From contig CANNFT010000005.1 of the NCBI GenBank assembly GCA_947503895.1, forward strand, positions 124,001-188,000: a DNA stretch of 64,000 nucleotides, read 5' to 3'. The position numbers and the translations under genes are program-made. The notes under the pieces are model-generated. The model was not told the origin of the DNA. It did no database searches and saw only the letters and a program-made list of their open reading frames with translations. Positions 49,101 through 57,111 of this stretch are shown here, piece by piece (the stretch's first letter is position 1; every line of letters starts with the position of its first letter). Source of the DNA: an uncultured Saccharospirillaceae bacterium (lineage in GTDB: Bacteria > Pseudomonadota > Gammaproteobacteria > Pseudomonadales > Oceanobacteraceae).

Positions 49101-52100
49101 CGAAGGTACGGCTGTCGCACATTCTAAGATCGAGTGGTTTGATTTTGACGGATTTAATTTACCTCACCGTATTGTGGAAACCCATGACGGATTAACGGGG
49201 CCTTTCGGCATCCAGCTGCCACCCAGTACCACTGTAACCGAGGTGGATTTCACAACGTCTCGATCCGTGATGGGGCAGCGCCATATTTACACGCAGCCAG
49301 ATTACCAATATGTGACACGCAACGGTCAGTTACTGAATTTCCAATATTACACCTATCTTGAGAATGGCCTGTTAGATACTGAATCACATTATCGTTTATC
49401 CGGCATTTCGTCTGTGCCAAATGCCATCGCAAGTGAATATACGTCTGAAATTGAAAGCGCCACGCGTTATCAATACGACGAGTTCGGTAATCTTACACAT
49501 GTTTATGACGATATAGGCCTTTTGGAATCTGTCGAATACGATGTCAATGGCATCCTGCCCGTTCATTACCGCATGCCAAAAGTCACCAGTCAAAGCGAGG
49601 CGCAAACTTGGACATTCGAATACGAAGCAGGAAGAATTAAACGTTACCAATCGCCATTGAGTTTATGGACGACGCTAAATTATGACGCCTTAGGTCGTCG
49701 TATTCATGCGATCACCAGTGACGGTGCAGAACAAACGTTTGCTTACAAGCTGGGGAAAGATGGTTACCCCACGTTTATCAAAGCATCATTACGCCGTTAT
49801 CAATCTGCAGGCTCAACGCCAGAAGGCGAACAGACTTGGATTCACCAATTGGCGGCTATCAATGCCGACGGCACCACACTAGCGGAAGTGGAAAATGCCC
49901 ACAGTAAAAACAACGCAGCAGCAGACAGCATTCGCATAAAGGAATTCGCTCAATATAACCGTAACCAACAAAAAGTCTTCGCGTGGACGCCCTACCAATT
50001 GGATGGCCACTCCGTGGAATCTGTTTTTGCCGAGCTGACACAACTGCCACAACCTATTGATCAAGTTGGTAAAGCATTTACTTACAATGCACTGGGTCAA
50101 GTCAGTAGCATTCAATACCCCACGGGTAAAACCCGTGAATTTGAATATTACGCTTGGGGCAGCAAACAACGCACTCGTTACCAAAGCAATGACAGCACCA
50201 TACTGCATGATCAATATCAGGTTGCCAATGCATTGGGGGTATTCGCAGTCATTGAAGCCGATGCCCAAGGCAGTGACGTCGATATCACTCGTTTCGAGCG
50301 AGATAACCTGGGTCACTTGTCCGACATTTTATTGCCGGATGAAACACAGCCTAGAAAGCTGACGTATGACAACTTGGGTCGCTTGGAATATCAATCTATT
50401 CCAGGTTTAGGTAAACGATATTATGTTTACGATACTCGAAGCCGTTTACGTGCTATGGCGCGCGTATCTAATAACGGTCACCATACTCAATATGCACAAT
50501 ATGAATACGATGCGTTAGACCGCCTATTAAACACTCGACTCGATGGCGCACTGTATGCCCAATACGGTTACGACCAGTATTCCTCAAGCTGGAAAACGAC
50601 ACCTGCATACTCGTTACCGATTAGCGACCCAGTAGGGCAATTAACCAGTATTCAGACTTTCGATGAAAATGGTTTTTACGATTTCAATGAGCGCATAGGC
50701 TACGATTTAAATGGCAGAACCATTCATCGTGAAGTCGATATCATAGATCGAGTAGATGGTTCAGATAGCAGAGCATTGGGAGAAAGTTACGAATATTCAT
50801 TAGATGGTACAGAGCGTCGCACGATCAATCCGCACGGGCTAGAAGGTATTTACACACTCGGTAAAGACCAATACTTACGTGCAGTAGACATTCGATTACC
50901 GAATGAAAATCACGTTGAAAGCGTCATTAAAAACATTGCCTATAATGCGAAGGGAAAAATTGAACACATTCGCTATCGCCAAATTGATGGTGATGACCCT
51001 CAAGCACAAATTTACGCGCAGACCGATTTAACGTACTCACCTGAAACGCTGCAAATCACAGGAATCAAAAGTCATTACCAGGCACGCAGCCAAAATATTC
51101 CATTACAGGATTTACAGCTAAAACTAAATCAAAATAATTCGGTGAATGAAATTATTGATTTGCTTGATCCCGAAGATCCGCAAATTGATCACGGCCACAT
51201 TAGTCGAAATGGTACGTTTGCCTATAACTGGAAAGACGAGCTAATTACAGAAAATCGCTATGGAAAACAGTACGAGTACCGTTATAACGGGTCGGGCAGT
51301 TTTACCCATAATGGTGAACAAGGTGGACGTACTGATCGACTGAATCATGGAATTTATGCAGAAACAAATCTCGTGCCTCAGGGTTCTGAGAACTCACCCT
51401 ATTCGTTTGATGGTTTTGGCCAATTGGCCACCAGCCCAAATATTTTAGAAACGCAATTCAATCCGCTTGGCAAACTAAACTACGTTAAAACATCCGATAA
51501 ACATGTTTATTACGGATATAATGTCAGCGGTGATCGCGTTTATAAAAAAGTGGTGGATCGCTCAGGTGCAGCGCAGTCAGAACGGTCGCTGTATCCCATG
51601 CAAAGTATCGCCTTTGAACCCAATAGTGCACAAAGTTATGTCTTCGTCGCGGACTCACGATTGGTCCGTCTGGAGCACGAAACGCATCAATGGTTCTACT
51701 ACTTAAAAGACCATTTGGGTTCCAGTGATTTCATCATGTCTTCTTCTGGTTTACCCGTAGAACAAATGCTGTACCACGCTTATGGTAGCGAAGAACAACC
51801 GCAAGTGATTTCAACCCAATGGCAAGATCACATTGCGGGCAATCAGGATGCACTTCCCAAAGAAAAAACCCACCACCGTTTTACCGGTAAATATTTGGAT
51901 GACGAAACCGGGCTATACGATTTCGGCGCTCGTTTTTACGATCCTAAACTGGGGCGCTTCATTAGCCCTGATGCTATTTACCTCAATGATCCCAATCAGT
52001 GTATTCAAACCGTACGTGAATGTAATCTCTATATCTACTCACTGAATAATCCACTGAAGTTTGTCGATGACGACGGCAATTCCGTCTGGAGTAAACTGGC

Positions 52101-53160
52101 TAAAGTTGCAGTGAAGGTTTACAAGGGTGGCTCCGCGGCGGATGCCTTTGCCGATAACGTTCAAGATGCCATGACCCTATTTGACTCCAACGCATCCATG
52201 GGTGAACGACTCTGGGCAGCGGCGTCTTTGGCGTCAGAACTTTTACCGGTGAGTGTATCCGATGTTAAAGACGTTAAACGTATTGTCGAAAAAACATCGA
52301 TTGGCAAACCAAGTGAAAAGATTTACTCCAATGCGAAAGATCGGTCAAATAAAACAGACTCGACGATTCCATGCTGTTTTGTCGCAGGCACACAGGTTCT
52401 AACCGACCAAGGCTACCGTGACATTGAAGACATTAAAACTGGCGATAAGGTGTGGTCAAAAGACACGGAAACCGGTGAGCAGGCCTTCAAGCCTGTCACA
52501 ACACTGTTCGTACGCGACGATCGGGAAATTTATAAAGTCAGTGTCTCCACGATGTCTGGGGAAATTGTGGATATTGAAACCACAGATGACCACCCATTCT
52601 ATGTTGTGGATGCAGGCTGGACTCGCACACTGGCATTAAATGCAGGTGATCGTATTGAAACTCACGGTCATGGTGAAGTGGTGGTTGAGTCGATTGTTGA
52701 TTTAAATACAGTCGCACCGACCTATAACTTCACCATTGCCGACTTCAATACCTATTATGTGACAGAGCAAAACGTACTGGTGCATAATGAAAATTGTAAG
52801 GGCAAGGTTTATCGACAGTTGCATGCTGGTGACCGTGCTAGAATAGATCAAGGATTAGGTATTCAACCAAAAGGTAACGGAGGATCAATTGCTGGACACG
52901 TGGCAGGTGACGATACAGGGCATATATCAGCAGCGTTGACTGAAAAAGCTACTCAACGATACGCAAGCGGAAATGGATTGGTTGAAATTGATATTAAAAA
53001 AGCCCAAGAAGGAGGGGCCAAATTTATCGACCATAACAATGTTCTGCAAGCTACGAAAAGACATGGAACTAAAACGGACATTAAAAATGCCAAACTTGCT
53101 CAAGAAGTATTATTCAAAGGCGAAATACCGGCTAACGCAATTAAATTAATTAAGAAGTGA
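46189..53160 (+). CDS. SpvB/FG-GAP/RHS-repeat polymorphic toxin with Hint domain and C-terminal toxin domain
   Basis: The 2,323-residue protein starts at a GTG with a Sec-type signal (hydrophobic stretch to VLATD, near residue 46). Order: SpvB-like segment (about 60-140, GFGVGWALSIPSIEV), six FG-GAP calcium motifs of the type D-x-N-x-D-G-x-x-D (near 410, 470, 530, 596, 673 and 729), RHS/YD repeats (about 1080-1890), RHS core (TGLYDFGARFYDPKLGRF, near 1900), and a Hint domain from CCFVAGTQVLTDQGYRDIED (near 2062) to VLVHN (near 2200). The final 120 residues begin YRQLHAGDRARIDQGLGI and resemble RHS tips with an ADP-ribosyltransferase-like layout, at low confidence. SpvB plus RHS is the plan of Tc toxin TcB-TcC cocoons. 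Confidence 0.88.
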   Translation: MRLILKGIIDTYSNSRWPTRLSRWVQRTLIASIACALPMSAVLATDKSGAKSGLVKLPEAGGTVFQESGRFSVHANKGSGQYTLPFPSLPSRNQVSPSISIQYNQFNGDSGFGVGWALSIPSIEVSAELGVPLKGNLSNGAFRNYLTYAGEKLVFQSNQAGTLNYKLEKSEQYISVTYHHSIYAPAHARTVSGVKPHIQSGFSVQFSDGSTQLFSADLNIAEGQNQKLTRFPLAYEISPQGEAIAYQYQKNDGRSYLTDIYFSGGASHYEFTLLDRHHSSEQYQYGFQQRTSKVYGKVIARYNSAIHGQYCFAYITRQEANFSVLTDSACQSVAEADLQSHINGESLTVLNQLKSIYRFGNDAQLKSNTQQFPAIHFDYSAWSKDKLANRDLVYSLDALKDETHFSVENFELADLNHDGLVDVLRRNANNSSDVFFGRGDGNQLFESAQNWQLQRGSKFVSPNLKSDNFHFADMNGDSYVDIVEFSSGTESYIYLGNADGSFNWTGTPVFLTSNNSIAAASFRSGLSRFVDLNADGKSDILTTTSGAGGVAQFHVYLNLSKQNLSGQWQFRLAAKSFATPFSQPGFDLTDLNIKLTDVNGDKLADLVQLRPSSAPNQSGVCVYPNRGDLYELASHQPLFGNSEHQHARCGNGGHFIALTGLQGVNHLQGLWLADVNGDGVLDYVSQGTTKTQLLVWLGLGNLTALAEPIMLELNTPITVSQTQNRSRVADIDGDGQAEILIFDGSVLSDNPIVMLDFNREGDIQLIKSNLLTSVEFDSGLRHDILYATSTDERIRNIKQNKSESPLHFPVVVAKQLISSYGKTGNVRSNVQVSEYFYHQPFYNADTHKFEGFSQVEVLKYGDQYAEESSYSVEHYFTQGSTPAEDALAGRLKSKEIYTLQSDGYFDLAAVSNIQFDPSDPTVHSLSTSTRNQVLPTKNRLTQSEFYDWSAQDLGGYFNVRNTQQNHYQYGTEGTAVAHSKIEWFDFDGFNLPHRIVETHDGLTGPFGIQLPPSTTVTEVDFTTSRSVMGQRHIYTQPDYQYVTRNGQLLNFQYYTYLENGLLDTESHYRLSGISSVPNAIASEYTSEIESATRYQYDEFGNLTHVYDDIGLLESVEYDVNGILPVHYRMPKVTSQSEAQTWTFEYEAGRIKRYQSPLSLWTTLNYDALGRRIHAITSDGAEQTFAYKLGKDGYPTFIKASLRRYQSAGSTPEGEQTWIHQLAAINADGTTLAEVENAHSKNNAAADSIRIKEFAQYNRNQQKVFAWTPYQLDGHSVESVFAELTQLPQPIDQVGKAFTYNALGQVSSIQYPTGKTREFEYYAWGSKQRTRYQSNDSTILHDQYQVANALGVFAVIEADAQGSDVDITRFERDNLGHLSDILLPDETQPRKLTYDNLGRLEYQSIPGLGKRYYVYDTRSRLRAMARVSNNGHHTQYAQYEYDALDRLLNTRLDGALYAQYGYDQYSSSWKTTPAYSLPISDPVGQLTSIQTFDENGFYDFNERIGYDLNGRTIHREVDIIDRVDGSDSRALGESYEYSLDGTERRTINPHGLEGIYTLGKDQYLRAVDIRLPNENHVESVIKNIAYNAKGKIEHIRYRQIDGDDPQAQIYAQTDLTYSPETLQITGIKSHYQARSQNIPLQDLQLKLNQNNSVNEIIDLLDPEDPQIDHGHISRNGTFAYNWKDELITENRYGKQYEYRYNGSGSFTHNGEQGGRTDRLNHGIYAETNLVPQGSENSPYSFDGFGQLATSPNILETQFNPLGKLNYVKTSDKHVYYGYNVSGDRVYKKVVDRSGAAQSERSLYPMQSIAFEPNSAQSYVFVADSRLVRLEHETHQWFYYLKDHLGSSDFIMSSSGLPVEQMLYHAYGSEEQPQVISTQWQDHIAGNQDALPKEKTHHRFTGKYLDDETGLYDFGARFYDPKLGRFISPDAIYLNDPNQCIQTVRECNLYIYSLNNPLKFVDDDGNSVWSKLAKVAVKVYKGGSAADAFADNVQDAMTLFDSNASMGERLWAAASLASELLPVSVSDVKDVKRIVEKTSIGKPSEKIYSNAKDRSNKTDSTIPCCFVAGTQVLTDQGYRDIEDIKTGDKVWSKDTETGEQAFKPVTTLFVRDDREIYKVSVSTMSGEIVDIETTDDHPFYVVDAGWTRTLALNAGDRIETHGHGEVVVESIVDLNTVAPTYNFTIADFNTYYVTEQNVLVHNENCKGKVYRQLHAGDRARIDQGLGIQPKGNGGSIAGHVAGDDTGHISAALTEKATQRYASGNGLVEIDIKKAQEGGAKFIDHNNVLQATKRHGTKTDIKNAKLAQEVLFKGEIPANAIKLIKK

Positions 53161-53168
53161 GGAACGAT

Positions 53169-53462
53169 ATGCCCACACTTTCAGAGTACTCTAATGTCTA
53201 CGATACGGCACTCAAATTACTCCAAAAGAAAGGATATCGATTTTGGTATGACGAAGACTTAGATTTGTATTATGCCGAAAAGAATGGGTGGGATTTTGCC
53301 TCTGAAACGCCTTGCGGGCTACTTGGGATTGTCTCAATCTATGAAGATAAAAACCCCCAAGACTATGTTGAATATTGGTGGAAGGATAGTGGAGAAAACA
53401 TCTATAAAAGCATAAGTAAAACAGCCCCTGAATATACTCCTATTTGGAAAACGAGTAAGTAG
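53169..53462 (+). CDS. Candidate cytosolic immunity protein to the RHS toxin
   Basis: The product is an acidic protein of 97 residues (MPTLSEYSNVYDTALKLLQK) with no signal peptide. A GAGGAA site overlapping the toxin stop precedes the ATG at 53169. No family is recognised; the aromatic-rich centre (GYRFWYDEDLDLYYAEKNGW) is common in small immunity proteins. Position directly after the toxin tip, size and charge are the grounds for the call. The lack of an export signal suggests that the toxin acts in the cytosol. Confidence 0.6.
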   Translation: MPTLSEYSNVYDTALKLLQKKGYRFWYDEDLDLYYAEKNGWDFASETPCGLLGIVSIYEDKNPQDYVEYWWKDSGENIYKSISKTAPEYTPIWKTSK

Positions 53463-53474
53463 TCTAAAAATAAA

Positions 53475-53504
53475 GCCCAACGGTCAATAGCTTGACTGTT
53501 GGGC
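53475..53504. terminator. Terminator candidate after the toxin-immunity genes
   Basis: GCCCAACGGTCAA at 53475-53487 pairs with 53492-53504 (one G-U) around a 4-nt loop, 12 bp after the immunity stop. The T-rich side lies on the minus strand (TTTATTTTT), so it may act in both directions. Confidence 0.5.
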
Positions 53505-53730
53505 ACACTACGAAACGAGACTATAAATAATTCTGTGTAACAGAACCTTTATAAATTCCAATCAGCTTTCGAGCAAACAGAAAACGATCTATTTCATTCT
53601 AGTATTGGATTAAATCCTTAACCCTAGCCACGAATTCATGGTGGGCTTGTATCTGCTCAAGCATAAATCTAATAGACATTAATGGATCACTTACAAAACT
53701 GCCATTCCATTGTAAAAACCCATAGATGAA
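53505..53730. other. Intergenic stretch without a gene
   Basis: This lies between the two hairpins of two convergent units. No open frame, RNA fold or repeat stands out. Confidence 0.5.
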
Positions 53731-53763
53731 AAAAAAGGAAAGGGGCAGCCCTTTCCTTTTTTT
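53731..53763. terminator. Bidirectional rho-independent terminator
   Basis: AAAAAAGGAAAGGG at 53731-53744 pairs with CCCTTTCCTTTTTT at 53749-53762 around GCAG. A-rich and T-rich flanks make it work in both directions, ending the outer-membrane gene on the minus strand and any read-through from the toxin operon. Confidence 0.9.
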
Positions 53764-53802
53764 AGTGCAAAGGCGGTGAGTCTTTTGCAGTGTGTTGAGT
53801 GC

Positions 53803-54423
53803 TTAAAAGTGCGCTGTAAATTTCACGGCGACATTTGATCCATCGAGTTTAAAGCCACCCACTGTGTATTCAATTTGCGTGTATCGAACGCCTAAATCGC
53901 CGCGTTTAGTGAGTGCATAGCTTGCTTCAAGGGCAGTGCCTGTTGCGTCATCAAAATTCACGGTCGCATCACTCGCATTCTCATCTTCACTGCTTAATTC
54001 ATAGGTTGGTGATAGATGGTGGGTGAAACCACCGGCAAGGCGTACTTTTTTAAATTGAGTGCCGACTAATAAATCTAGCGGGAATCGAGTAAATTTGGCA
54101 TCCCATTCTTCGCCATTAATCGAGTTGTACATAATGTTGAAACTGCCTTCAAAAAATATAGGCGTTTCCGTCGACAGTGTATGCCTCAGACCGACACCTA
54201 GGACGACACCACTGCCAGCGTCCATTTTTTGGGTGTGACCAAATTCATTTTCTACTTGCGCCATTCTGTCGCCACCTTGACCAAGGCTTGCGTTCAACAT
54301 CATTTCCGTTTTATTGAGTGCTTGGTCGTGTTTAGGTTCTAGCACTGGCAGGTCAGCGATGGCTGCATGACTCAGGGCAATACCGCAAATCATGGTTGTG
54401 AGCGACAATATCGAGTTACGCAT
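53803..54423 (-). CDS. Outer-membrane beta-barrel protein
   Basis: The 206-residue product has a Sec signal peptide (MRNSILSLTTMICGIALSHA, cleavage near AIA). The mature chain alternates polar and hydrophobic residues in about eight strands and ends in VAVKFTAHF, a typical terminal Phe recognised by the BAM complex. It resembles general small barrels; I cannot assign OmpW or another named family. The ATG at 54423 overlaps the end of tatC by 8 bp, with a GGAAAA site inside tatC, so it may be co-transcribed with the tat genes. Confidence 0.65.
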   Translation of the reverse strand: MRNSILSLTTMICGIALSHAAIADLPVLEPKHDQALNKTEMMLNASLGQGGDRMAQVENEFGHTQKMDAGSGVVLGVGLRHTLSTETPIFFEGSFNIMYNSINGEEWDAKFTRFPLDLLVGTQFKKVRLAGGFTHHLSPTYELSSEDENASDATVNFDDATGTALEASYALTKRGDLGVRYTQIEYTVGGFKLDGSNVAVKFTAHF

Positions 54424-55312
54424 TGTGTTTTCCTTCTTCTTTTTGGTCCGTGTTGGTCTGTGATGTTGAATCAGTTGCGCGGTTGTCTGCATGATATTGA
54501 TCGTCATGTGTGCCCTCTTGGTCTAAAGGCTCTTCCGATTCATCTTCTGTGCTGTCATCTTTCTTCACGAAGCGCCCTAAAAATAAACCCGCTTCAAATA
54601 AGAACCACATGGGCACGGCCAGTATGGTTTGGCTGATAATATCAGGCGGAGTGACTAACATGCCTATTACAAAACAGCCAACCACGATGTAGGGACGTTT
54701 TTGTTTTAGGCTCTCGACGGTGGTAATTCCGGTCATGATCAGCAATAAGGTGGCAATGGGAATCTCAAACGCAATTCCAAATGCGAAAAATATTTTCAGC
54801 GTAAAATTCAATATATTATTGATGTCGGGTAAAAAGTTGACGCCTTCAGGGCCTATGCCTGTGAAAAATCCGAACACTAAGGGCAGTACAACAAAATAAG
54901 CAAAGCAAACACCTGCATAAAAAAGCACGATGCTACTGAGTAATAAGGGAATGCCGAATCGCTTTTCGTGGTTATACAATCCCGGTGCAATGAACGCCCA
55001 TGCTTGATGCAATATAAAAGGAATCGCTAAAAATACAGCTGCCACCAATGTCAATTTAAAGGGGACTAAGAACGGGGACGCGACACCCGTCGCAATCATC
55101 GATCCACCTTCGGGTAATAGCACATTTAATGGTTCTGACAGTATGAGATATAGATCATTGGAAAAGCTGTATAAGCATCCAAAGGCAATAAATATCACGA
55201 CGATGGATCGCAACAAACGATTTCTCAATTCAATTAAATGAGATATCAAGGGTTGCTCGTGTTCGATAGTGTTCTGAGATGACTGGTCGTCTATGTTTTT
55301 ATGATTGGGCAT
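54416..55312 (-). CDS. tatC: Sec-independent protein translocase subunit TatC
   Basis: The 298-residue protein has six membrane segments and the family motifs LISHLIELRNRLLRS (N-terminal), FYAGVCFAYFVVLP (third segment region) and GMLVTPPDIISQTILAVPMW (sixth). TatC with TatB binds twin-arginine signals of folded proteins. The C-terminal tail after residue 248 is about 50 residues long, acidic and polar (STEDESEEPLDQEG), longer than usual. It overlaps the end of tatB by 14 bp. Confidence 0.95.
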   Translation of the reverse strand: MPNHKNIDDQSSQNTIEHEQPLISHLIELRNRLLRSIVVIFIAFGCLYSFSNDLYLILSEPLNVLLPEGGSMIATGVASPFLVPFKLTLVAAVFLAIPFILHQAWAFIAPGLYNHEKRFGIPLLLSSIVLFYAGVCFAYFVVLPLVFGFFTGIGPEGVNFLPDINNILNFTLKIFFAFGIAFEIPIATLLLIMTGITTVESLKQKRPYIVVGCFVIGMLVTPPDIISQTILAVPMWFLFEAGLFLGRFVKKDDSTEDESEEPLDQEGTHDDQYHADNRATDSTSQTNTDQKEEGKHNA

Positions 55313-55622
55313 CGCGGTCTGTTTTCTTATCGTCGGCCGTTATTTCTTTTTTCTCTATTTCCCCGTGATGTTTCGTTCCATCGCCAATCACATTGCTTTC
55401 AATGTCATCGATAAAGGTACTCATGGGATTTTTTAACTTTTCACGAATTTCTTGATTGCGAACTTCTTGTTCTATTTCGTTTTGTATACCCGTCATGGTA
55501 CGACGAATTTTTCCGACGACACGTCCAACGCTGCGTGCGGCTTTTGGCAGGCGTTCCGGCCCGAGGATGATTAACCCTAGTACGCCGACTAAGAGTAATT
55601 CAGTAAAACCGATATCAAACAT
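55299..55622 (-). CDS. tatB: Sec-independent protein translocase subunit TatB
   Basis: The 107-residue product has one N-terminal membrane helix with MFDIGFTELLLVGVLGLIIL and GPERLPKAARSVG, the TatB signature with a Glu at position 8. An amphipathic helix and charged tail follow. It pairs with TatC as the receptor for twin-arginine signals. It lies between tatA (108 bp upstream) and tatC. Confidence 0.93.
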   Translation of the reverse strand: MFDIGFTELLLVGVLGLIILGPERLPKAARSVGRVVGKIRRTMTGIQNEIEQEVRNQEIREKLKNPMSTFIDDIESNVIGDGTKHHGEIEKKEITADDKKTDRDAQS

Positions 55623-55730
55623 AAGTTTGCTAACACACTCTTTTAATATAAACGCCTGTAAAACGAATGAGCGTTCTGCATGGCGGAACGTTCATTCGTT
55701 TAGACTTGTAAATACGGCTGGCCAAATAGC

Positions 55731-55979
55731 TTAAGCCTTGTCTTTTTTCTCGGCTGCGTCCGCCGTGCTTTTTTCAGCTTTCTGATCGAACGTGGCGTCG
55801 GCTTCTTGTTTCTCGAGTTTTTCAGGCGCAGCATTTTTCTCATCATCGACTGCTTTCTTGAAACCCTTTACGGCACCGCCAAGGTCGCTGCCTAGAGTAC
55901 GTAATTTCTTTGTACCAAAAATTAGGATGACGATGCCAAGTACGATTAATAGCTGCCAGATACTGATTCCACCTAACAT
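55731..55979 (-). CDS. tatA: Sec-independent protein translocase subunit TatA
   Basis: The 82-residue product starts [20 protein letters not shown] with [20 protein letters not shown], the TatA membrane helix and amphipathic helix. The frame is open into hinT, but the ATG at 55979 has an AGAGGAA site and gives the standard N-terminus. TatA multimers form the transport channel. It is the first of tatABC here. Confidence 0.93.
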   Translation of the reverse strand: MLGGISIWQLLIVLGIVILIFGTKKLRTLGSDLGGAVKGFKKAVDDEKNAAPEKLEKQEADATFDQKAEKSTADAAEKKDKA

Positions 55980-56022
55980 AATGTTTCCTCTCTTAAATAC
56001 TTTATATGCGTAAACGCTAAAA

Positions 56023-56355
56023 TTAAAAACCGGGTAATCGACCGCCACCTAACAGGTGCCAGTGCATATGGAAAACCTCTTGTCCGCCATCGGCACCGTT
56101 ATTGGTGATGACGCGAAACCCTTCTAAACCTTCTGAATGAGCGATGGGTGTTAACTGTTGCAGTGCATGAGTCACGACCGGCCACTCACTCTCTTCTACA
56201 GTCGACAAGTTAGTGATGTGGCGCTTAGGAATGACCAGTATGTGGGTTTTAGCTTTGGGTGCAATGTCGCGAAAAGCTAAAATGTGATCATCTTCATACA
56301 CTTTGTCTGCAGGTAAATCGCCTGCGACAATCTTACAAAATAGGCAATCGCTCAT
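56023..56355 (-). CDS. hinT: HIT-family purine nucleoside phosphoramidase HinT
   Basis: The 110-residue product starts [20 protein letters not shown] and ends with the HIT triad HMHWHLLGG, giving catalytic His. It splits AMP from lysine or adenylate intermediates. It lies between hisE and tatA, a common gammaproteobacterial position. The gene ends 43 bp before the tatA start. Confidence 0.93.
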   Translation of the reverse strand: MSDCLFCKIVAGDLPADKVYEDDHILAFRDIAPKAKTHILVIPKRHITNLSTVEESEWPVVTHALQQLTPIAHSEGLEGFRVITNNGADGGQEVFHMHWHLLGGGRLPGF

Positions 56356-56416
56356 ATTCCTTCCTATTTGATCTCAATTCTGAAAGGCGACCGTGACGTT
56401 CGTCTAAAATGAACGT

Positions 56417-56746
56417 TTACTGGCTGCGGCTCGCTTTTTCTTCCAGTCCCGATAAATTGAATCGGCGCTGTAACTCATCAATCACTGCTTGTGGTTTCTC
56501 GCCGAGCTCTGACAGCATAACCAGTGTATGGAACCAAAGATCGGCGGTTTCATACACCACATCGCTATTGTCACCGCTTAACTTTGCATCTTTGGCGGCA
56601 ATGATGGCTTCAGTGGCTTCTTCACCGACTTTTTCCAGAATCTTGTTGAGCCCTTTACGATGCAGGCTGGCAACATAAGAACTGTCAGCATCTGCTGCCT
56701 TTCGAGCCTCAAGAATAGTGCCTAGCTCGATCAGTACATCACTCAT
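56417..56746 (-). CDS. hisE: Phosphoribosyl-ATP diphosphatase HisE
   Basis: The 109-residue MazG-like protein has [15 protein letters not shown] (near residue 40) and [17 protein letters not shown] (near 63), with the acidic metal-binding residues. It hydrolyses PR-ATP to PR-AMP, step two of histidine synthesis. The ATG at 56746 has GGGGTT ahead and is chosen over 56776. No hisI lies next to it, although the two are usually adjacent in this neighbourhood. Confidence 0.9.
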   Translation of the reverse strand: MSDVLIELGTILEARKAADADSSYVASLHRKGLNKILEKVGEEATEAIIAAKDAKLSGDNSDVVYETADLWFHTLVMLSELGEKPQAVIDELQRRFNLSGLEEKASRSQ

Positions 56747-57111
56747 ATACAACCCCATATTCGATGCTCGTAGCATACCCCAATTTCCTAACCGGTAACA
56801 CTGGCCGCAAGTGGCAGAAGACGCAGGGGAGCACCGGCTCTGGATGCGGTTTATTCAACCAAATATCGATCGATTGCTCGGCCGTCGCTGATGCATGAAC
56901 GCGCCAGCCCTTGAGTGGCCTATGATTAGGCGGAAGAGGCCATAGTGCAATATTAGGCAAGATACCCTACTGCCTCTTCACCGATTGGGTATAACGAAGC
57001 CATTCGCCAAAAATGTGGGCGAAATTGAATGGTGATATTGGGAACGAGTTCAATAGCAGAACTTCGACTTGGTCAAAGATTGGCTGATATCTTCACATTC
57101 CCTTGTTGTGG
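56747..57111. other. Non-coding gap at the usual hisI position
   Basis: The gap between hisE and ubiB, where hisI is normally found in relatives with this gene order, has no open frame with HisI motifs (no GxxCHTGxxSCF in any minus frame). A 73-codon frame here has no family resemblance. Confidence 0.6.

Noticed and set aside
56739..56960. 73-codon frame in the hisE-ubiB gap, considered as a hisI remnant
   Set aside because: None of the HisI metal or Cys motifs is present, and it overlaps the hisE start.
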